A stretch of DNA of 64,000 nt from Siphonodentalium dalli (taxonomy: Eukaryota > Mollusca > Scaphopoda > Gadilida > Siphonodentaliidae): positions 167,908,664 through 167,972,663 of the forward strand of contig CP136066.1 of the NCBI GenBank assembly GCA_032622095.1. The letters run 5' to 3'. Below the pieces are notes generated by a model. It worked only from the letters and a program-made list of their open reading frames with translations. It had not been told where the DNA came from and did no database searches. The translations under genes were made by a program, and so were the position numbers. The first letter of the stretch is position 1; every line of letters begins with the position of its first letter. This document shows, in pieces, positions 57,654 to 64,000 of the stretch.

Positions 57654-57879
57654 GCATTCTATTTCCTTCTCGACACAAAACCTATTAAGCAGCTTTATTG
57701 CTATTGTGAATAGCAGCTATACCTGAGTGGGTAACCAGTCACTGACACAGCGCGCAAGGTTAATCAGCATTCTATTTCCTTCTCGACACAAAACCTATTA
57801 AGCAGCTTTATTGCTATTGTGAATAGCAGCTATACCTGAGTGGGTAACCAGTCACTGACACAGCGCGCAAGGTTAATCA
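57654..57879. repeat. Perfect 2 x 113-bp tandem duplication
   Basis: 'gcattctatttccttctcg' begins each copy (57654 and 57767) and both end 'gcgcgcaaggttaatca'. No differences seen. Within each, 'attgctattgtgaatagcag' makes a small stem. Confidence 0.9.
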
Positions 57880-57994
57880 TAATTAATAGTCACTGTTTTA
57901 GTGCCAAAATGTGTGTGGTAGTCCTTTTTAGAGACCTTTTTAGTTTTTGTGTTTTGTTACTTTGTTGTGGAAATTTATAAAGATATTATGTCTA

Positions 57995-58110
57995 TACGCC
58001 AGGTAGGTGATATTGCTCTACACCAGATAGGTGATTTTGTTTTACACCAGATAGGTGATATTTGTTTTTACACGAGATAGGTGATTGTATTATATCAGAT
58101 AGGTTAAATT
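57995..58110. repeat. Short tandem repeat, ~24 bp, five copies
   Basis: 'acaccagataggtgat' and its variants recur about every 22-27 bp. Confidence 0.75.
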
Positions 58111-58114
58111 ATTA

Positions 58115-60080
58115 TATGCTACGTGCCACCCAGACTCATTGGACATTACTAAAACATGTTTATCGCACATATAGCAATACACTAGAGCACACAGGAGCAC
58201 CAATGGGAAATCAAAGAAAGTTAATGTTACGATTGATTCCAATTGATTCAGATTGGTCAGGATTGGTTAGGAACTTTATAACGTTCACAGTTTATCTTGT
58301 ATGAATTCAGGAATCTTGTATGAGTTCAGAAAAGGCATTATTTCTATTGGACTGCTCAAGTGTAGCATGTGAGAGTAAAGCATATAATAAAAAACAAACC
58401 TACACTTTTAGTAGAAACCTGTATTAACTCATTCATGACTACATGAGATTGTGATTATTACCATTTTCTATCTCTTTTGCCACATATGAGATAATTGTGT
58501 AATCCACTCACAAGTCTAGGTATGTTTCATGTTTTTTTCTGTATACATCAGTGTAAACATCAGTGTGTAATGTCCATGTTTGACCAGATTTGGCATTAAA
58601 TTTATTTCTTTAAAGTTATCCTTATTTGATGTTAATTACATAGAATACTGCATGGACGATTCAGCTGCATTAAGAATACTTTCCCTTGTCCTAAAGAGGC
58701 ACAAACCAACATCCAATGGCCCTAGAGTGTTTAGTGTTGCTGCAGTTCCTTATTATTGATTTCTTATTGTTACAAACCAGTACAAACTAGTAAAAATCCA
58801 ATAAAAGGTGTGAAGGAAGAAAACAAAATTGTCACGGAAAAAATTGCTTTTGGCTTATTTTGACACCCACCACCCCAGCATACGTGTCGGAAAATAGTCC
58901 CCCCCCCCCACCCTGTCCAATAAGGATGACTCCTTCTGCACTTGTAATATTTGCGTCTGCATAGTTTTTCTAAAAACCTCTCCAAATGAATGATAGTCTC
59001 TTCCAATGTATACTTTTTAAACTGCATGGGAATTTCAATTTAGTGTTAAATCACCTCATTGTCACTGGCCTGTAGCATATATTTGTGTCGGCAGTTTATT
59101 TTTAATGTACATTATATTTATGTCGTATTATTTCTCTTGTAAAGTGTCACTGGTGATGATTTAGTTATTATTTGTTTGGCCGCACGCATATGGGCGTTAT
59201 GAGTTTAAATTGTTATACATATCTTCGAAATCCACAGTCACATGCATGCGCCTTGCTACAAACAAATCACTAATATTATATATACTTTTTATTACAAGTT
59301 GAAACGAATAAACTATAGTTTTGCAATTGTTGCGTGGTTATTTTAAGCCTAACAGTAACAGATGTGATCATAGTATTTTCGAGGCCACACAAAGATACAT
59401 AATTAGTACAAAACGATTTTATTAACGCATGTCACAAGTGTTCTGCAATAGAGTCATATATAAAGTCATATAAAGTCAAAATTCGGAAAGCCTGACTTTC
59501 TAAACTTTCTTAAATCTAACTACTGTCCTTTCATTTCATTCCAAATATCACCCCACTCCACTTCTTATCTTATCTCTTGCTACCTGTTGTTGAGTGTGAT
59601 CATATATTAAATTCACCACTGAGATATCTAAAGTAACAAACCAGAAAAAAATCCCACCTGACTCGCCCCGAACGGCCTTATGTCGTTTTTTGAGCGATCT
59701 GGGAGAGGACTTACAAAAAAGGCCACAATAGGCTTGTTATCTCATCCCATTCCAATCTTCACATAATCATCAATTAGCATTTTGTTAAAATATTGATCTT
59801 GTTTGTATTGGGAATAAATATTGTTTACACCAGATGTGATCAGCGCCAGCTTACCTGACCCTCTCTTGTTGGAGTATTGCTATACATTGATCTGATGTCT
59901 CTGTCTGGTGCTTTGAATACCTAGTGCTGTTATATCTTTATCTGCTGCTTCGGTTTCCTTTTTTTTGCAAGCATAAGACTGCTGTCAAACCATAGATAGT
60001 CTCCCGGGTGACTGCATGGACGATTGAATTTTTCACTGAAATGTCAAGATGGACATATCATTGGGGGCACTGAAATGCCA
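58115..60080. other. Intergenic sequence, nothing recognised
   Basis: 58850-58920 is an inverted relative of part of 57130-57300. No supported exon or RNA gene. Confidence 0.5.
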
Positions 60081-60086
60081 TGAAAC

Positions 60087-60266
60087 AAAATTCGGTATAT
60101 CCTTCATGTAAGAATACACGAACCCACGCACCCCCTCCATTCTCCATATGTGTTAGGGTTAGGGTCAGGGCTAGGGTTAGTGTTAGGGCTAGGGTTAGGG
60201 CTAGGGTAAGGGCTAGGGTTAGGGCTAGGGTTAGTGTATTCTTACATGAAGGACATACCCAAAATT
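60087..60266. mobile_element. Inverted-repeat element with telomere-like core
   Basis: Inverted repeats of about 33 bp ('tccttcatgtaagaatacac' and complement) bracket 60150-60234, a run of TTAGGG units alternating with CTAGGG, GTTAGTG and similar variants. The run is too degenerate and too short to be a telomere. Placement between inverted repeats points to a captured telomere-like array in a MITE-like unit. Confidence 0.75.
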
Positions 60267-60337
60267 ATGTTTGATTCGTTTGCATCTTGTAAACTCACCT
60301 AATAGCTCAAGACTCTTTTATCAAATCATAACCAATT

Positions 60338-60682
60338 ATGGACATCATGGTGGACAAGAGGGGCATGGGGTGCTATAGTCCCCTGTCGGGAGGGTTATCC
60401 CCACCACCCACCCCCTCGTCGGGGAAATCTGGTCAACCCGGTAGCTACCTGGATCATATACCCCCATGTCGGGGTACGTATAGCTCCTATACGTCGGAGA
60501 TAGACATCCCTATATACGAAAGAATCCGTAGGCTGGTTCCTGGCGTATATGCTCATAATACGTACCCGGTAGTACCAGAACATAAATACAAATTAAGCAC
60601 ACATCCTGATGACGCTGGTCCGCTTTTTATATCTATTTTTAACAGAAATAATTTTACAATAATACATCTTTCCTATGTATAA
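60338..60682 (+). CDS. Hypothetical 114-residue ORF
   Basis: The frame is Gly/Pro/Ser/Tyr-rich early ('LSGGLSPPPTPSSGKSG') and more normal later ('IPIYERIRRLVPGVYAHNTY'). Base composition is more GC-rich and balanced than its surroundings. No domain recognised, no signal peptide, and no splice context examined with confidence. It may be a chance frame in GC-rich DNA. Confidence 0.15.
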   Translation: MDIMVDKRGMGCYSPLSGGLSPPPTPSSGKSGQPGSYLDHIPPCRGTYSSYTSEIDIPIYERIRRLVPGVYAHNTYPVVPEHKYKLSTHPDDAGPLFISIFNRNNFTIIHLSYV

Positions 60683-60689
60683 ATCATGG

Positions 60690-61885
60690 CGGATATCAGC
60701 AACGAATATTGTTCGTTATTTAGTTTAACATATTTTATTTAATCAGAATATTGTTCACAGTTCACGGTATGATGATGGAATGTTGGTTATAAAAGGATTT
60801 GGCAGTAAGTATAGTGCTTATCTTATGCCAGTTCCTTTGTACCCATATATAATGTTGGATGATAACCGTTCATAATAGCTCAATCAAATAACTATAGTTA
60901 TTTCTAACGAAAGTGTGGGATTGTTATTTAAAATATTTCACACCCTTTGTCTGTCGTATCCTGCTATTTTCACCGTTTATTCATCAAACTTTGGGGTGGG
61001 TCCCCAATTGCCCTTGGGGGAGAATAACCTTGTGTTGGTTGGGTGGGTGTCCAAGATCGTACAGGACCAAATCTGCGTTTCCGGGGTGATGGGTCCCAAA
61101 AATAACAACCCAAATATTTCAACCTTGTATCCTGGATATTATTCCTGACCCCCCCCCCCCCCATTCCGCCCCGCTGGCACAAGGAATGGCTGGAATGTTA
61201 AATCTTTCTCCTGTAGGTAGCGAAAGCCCTTGAGTAATTCAGCTCAAATTGGTCATATATATAACCGTCGTTTATAATTACTGTCCCATGGACCCTTTTA
61301 GATCAGCCATTTTGATATTCACTTGATACCACGTTAATCCTCAGATGCTATGTTTGTTCAGTGTTGCGAAGACGCTGACTCTTCATTTCCATGATGGGAT
61401 TACAGCGGAAGAACCACGAAGCTAGCAGATCTTCTGATTGTTTTAGCATTAGCTGTAATCCTCCCAAAATAGATCGCAATAATATTCATTGTTGAGTTCC
61501 TCACAAATTGGCAGCTAAGGCGGGTACACATTAATCAAGACGGGTATATGTAATCAGCTAACAGAGGCACTTACCAGTGAAAAACTCGGATGGAATGTAC
61601 CACTGCGTGCCGAGGGAAGATTATGCCTCACGTATGATCTATAATGATAGCCACACGGGAACTATAATTTACCGCTTTCATGTGCCCCTTTGAAGAACAA
61701 TGACATAATGATAGCAGTCGATAGTTGCACAATTGGCATTTGTAAAAATAAAATATATGCATAAATTTATTAAAGTAACACACCACTGTTTCGATATAGC
61801 TATGGACATTGCACGGGTATGCTTCCACAAGGTGACATTAGAATGCTCCCACAATACCTGAATTCATTTTGTATCCATGTATCCC
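60690..61885. other. Intergenic sequence, nothing recognised
   Basis: A poly-C tract lies at 61149-61162. Small frames overlapping it are not supported. Confidence 0.5.
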
Positions 61886-61889
61886 CCTC

Positions 61890-62480
61890 CCCTCCCTCCA
61901 CCATGCACCAATATTAATCAGTATACCGTTAGATAGCATCCCTCCCGGCTCAACAATAGTGTTGAATTACCGTTAGATAGCCTCCCTCCCGGCCCAACAA
62001 TAGTTTTCAATATACCGGTAGATAGCTCACCCACCCCCACCAATATTAATTAGTATACCGGTAGATAGCCCCCCCCCCCCACCAATAAATAACCAGTTTT
62101 CCGGTAGATAGCCCTCGACCCGCCTGCCACTAATAGTAATCAGTTAATCAGTATGCAGGTATATACCCCCACCCACCACCAATATTAATCAGTATACCGT
62201 TAGATAGCCTCCCTCCCGGCCCAACAATAGTGTTCAATATACCGGTAGATAGCTCCCCCACCCCCACCAATATTATGGTTTCATGAATGCATCACCTCAG
62301 AATTCCATTAAAACCCCCACCAATATTAATCAGTATACCGGTATATAGCTCCCCATACCCACCACTATTAACCAGTATGCCGGTAGATAGCCGCCCCTCC
62401 TCTGTCAATACCATTCAGTTAACCGGTAGTTAGCCCCCCTCCCTATACACAAATATTAATCAGTATATCGGTAGATAGCC
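61890..62480. repeat. Degenerate minisatellite, unit about 45-60 bp
   Basis: Variants of 'caatattaatcagtatac' followed by 'cggtagatagc' and a C-rich run repeat about 11-12 times. Units with 'cctcccggcccaacaatag' alternate in part, indicating two subtypes. Confidence 0.8.
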
Positions 62481-62804
62481 CCTTACCTTTTGTATCCACA
62501 TGGTAGCATTAGCAACAAGAAAATCATAGTCAGAAATGATAACCCCCTCATCATGATATAATATTATTAGGCATATATCAAATATAACATATATTGGTTT
62601 CATGAATGCATCACCTCAGAATTCCATTAAAACAACTAATTCTTCAAATTATTACAACTGCGGCTTATCACTGAATGTTTCTCATTCACCAGACCAGAAA
62701 GCCTCTAAATATGTTTTTAATCACAATTACTCCATAGCTCCGATGACATCGCCAGATATGCCTGGCAGCTATACACCCTAGAGGGCGTAATAACATTCAA
62801 TCTT

Positions 62805-63133
62805 TTAAAGGTACATGTACTCGGCTTTCTGAAGCATCACATTATACTGGGTGTATAAACGTATTTTAGTCTCAAAATCATTCACAGTCGACGGTCTCGG
62901 ACCAAATTGCGGATGAAGATCGATAACTCTAAAATCGAGAGGCTTTGTGTTGATAATAAGGCCAAATTTCGTTGAACAAACATGTCGATAAATAACGCGT
63001 TTCGGGCAATTTTATACTATAATTGACAGTGGTTAGCATTGTTTTTGGGCAATTAATCGATTCTGATAACTGAAGAGGCATTGTTGTTGTTGAAATCTGA
63101 TTATATGGGGACCATCGGATTGAGTAACTTTAA
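62805..63133. mobile_element. TTAA-flanked element, diverged relative of 19475-19962
   Basis: TTAA at 62805-62808 and 63130-63133. Ends are 'aggtacatgtactcgg' and 'atcggattgagtaact', and the interior 'attgttgttgttgaaatctg' is the complement of part of the 19475 element. No coding capacity. Confidence 0.6.
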
Positions 63134-63404
63134 TGGTTTCCTTTAGCTCATTACTCATTATGAATAAGAATTTATTAAAATCCAAAAGATCGAATAACTT
63201 AGGAAAGGAATTGGCTAATTAAGTAAAATAATTTCCGCGTAACCATTTTATCACAAAATTATATTCACTTTCAACCTGCTTCATTAGCACTTGGACTGGT
63301 AATGGAAGCTGTTTGTGCCCTCCTGTCTCTTTCTGTATGCTTTAATTGTCAACGCTGCAAATTAATGCAGAACATGGATATATACATATATATAATGGGA
63401 TAAT

Positions 63405-63512
63405 TTACATTATCATCATCATCATCAACATCATCCTCGTCGTCGTCGTCATCAACACCAGCATCATCATCATCATCATCATCACAATCCGTATCATCCC
63501 ACCGTCGCATTT

Positions 63513-63544
<32 letters not shown>

Positions 63545-63584
63545 CGTCGTCATCATCATCCGTATCATCCCATCGTCGACATTT

Positions 63585-63639
<55 letters not shown>

Positions 63640-63640
63640 G
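63405..63640. repeat. ATC/TCG trinucleotide repeat
   Basis: Nearly pure TCA/ATC repeats with islands 'ccgtatcatccc' and 'tcgtcgtcgtcgtc'. Open frames on both strands encode poly-Ser or poly-Asp and are artefacts of the repeat. Confidence 0.9.
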
Positions 63641-63649
63641 TATCATCCC

Positions 63650-64000
63650 TCATGTCATATGCACTGTAGGGGTTGGAAATTTCCAACAGTTGAAAAGTAC
63701 GGGTTGGAAATTTCCAACAGTTGAAAATCTAAGTCACAGCTTGAGACAACACCAGGAAAAATTCAAAGCCAAGTGGAATGCAAGTGGCATGTCCAGAACT
63801 TGGTTCCGGTTCAAGGGGCAGATCTAGACCAAAAAGTCTTTTCGGTCCAGAACAGCTTGGGATGTTGGTTGGGTTTATGCTGTTTTGGACCGAGTCCCGT
63901 CCCGTTACTCTTCTATAGCAGACTTTACGCCCAGAATCGTTGCGGGACTTATCTTGCTTCTTTGTCTTCGGATTAGATCAAATGGTCCCTTTGCGCTCAT
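63650..64000. other. End of window, one short direct repeat
   Basis: 'gggttggaaatttccaacag' occurs at about 63670 and 63703, each a small palindrome ('ggaaatttcc'). The following sequence is more GC-balanced, but no exon could be supported. Confidence 0.4.

Noticed and set aside
60150-60234. Chromosome end or true telomere
   Set aside because: Only about 85 bp, degenerate, flanked by inverted repeats and with 3.7 kb of ordinary sequence beyond it.
63346-63686. Poly-Ser and poly-Asp frames
   Set aside because: Direct translation of a trinucleotide repeat on each strand.

Overview
The window looks like nuclear DNA of an invertebrate animal, most likely a mollusc. It holds a spliced four-exon gene model with canonical GT/AG junctions, degenerate TTAGGG runs, a tRNA-derived SINE with a (CAAT)n-type tail, and degraded repeats of the 'gagttatggcccttag' and 'ggacggatggacgaatg' kind that I associate with molluscan genomes. 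The mollusc call comes from recall, not from a search. Base composition is AT-rich, and most of the sequence is mobile-element and satellite debris.

Layout. (1) 0.3-5 kb: a 50-bp satellite, then two tandem copies of a block carrying a SINE, a shared upstream region and exon 1 of a claudin-like tetraspan gene. (2) 5-17.8 kb: intron 1 of that gene, containing a 4.3-kb foldback element with a minisatellite core and a ~290-bp tandem array. (3) 17.8-23.6 kb: exons 2 and 3 and the probable 3' UTR, with intron 2 packed with nested TTAA-flanked elements, a double-hairpin hAT-like element and 69-bp perfect or near-perfect palindromes. (4) 24.9-43 kb: no supported host gene; nested hAT-like/piggyBac-like elements, TA-flanked foldbacks, TTA-flanked MITEs, a 4 x 43-bp perfect array and a TCATCA-type array. 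(5) 43.2-49.8 kb, minus strand: a truncated non-LTR retrotransposon RT, then a cassette made of an SGNH-hydrolase-like ORF (broken by one frameshift), a 913-residue protein joining a Mutator-like transposase domain to a YqaJ-type nuclease domain, and a downstream Tudor-like exon. (6) 50-64 kb: a large foldback, an internally deleted LINE (ORF1 plus the ORF2 tail), a telomere-like repeat inside inverted repeats, minisatellites and trinucleotide repeats.

How the parts relate. The only convincing host gene is the claudin-like one (exons at 2985-3228 or 4485-4728, 17790-17942, 22471-22619). Either first exon joins exon 2 in phase 1 and gives a 181-residue protein, so the gene could make two isoforms differing in the first extracellular loop. 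The most intriguing non-host system is the minus-strand cassette at 45.0-49.8 kb: a transposase fused to a recombination-type exonuclease, with co-oriented accessory ORFs, which could be a large DNA transposon or a domesticated remnant of one. The remaining ORFs are low-complexity translations or shadows of repeats.
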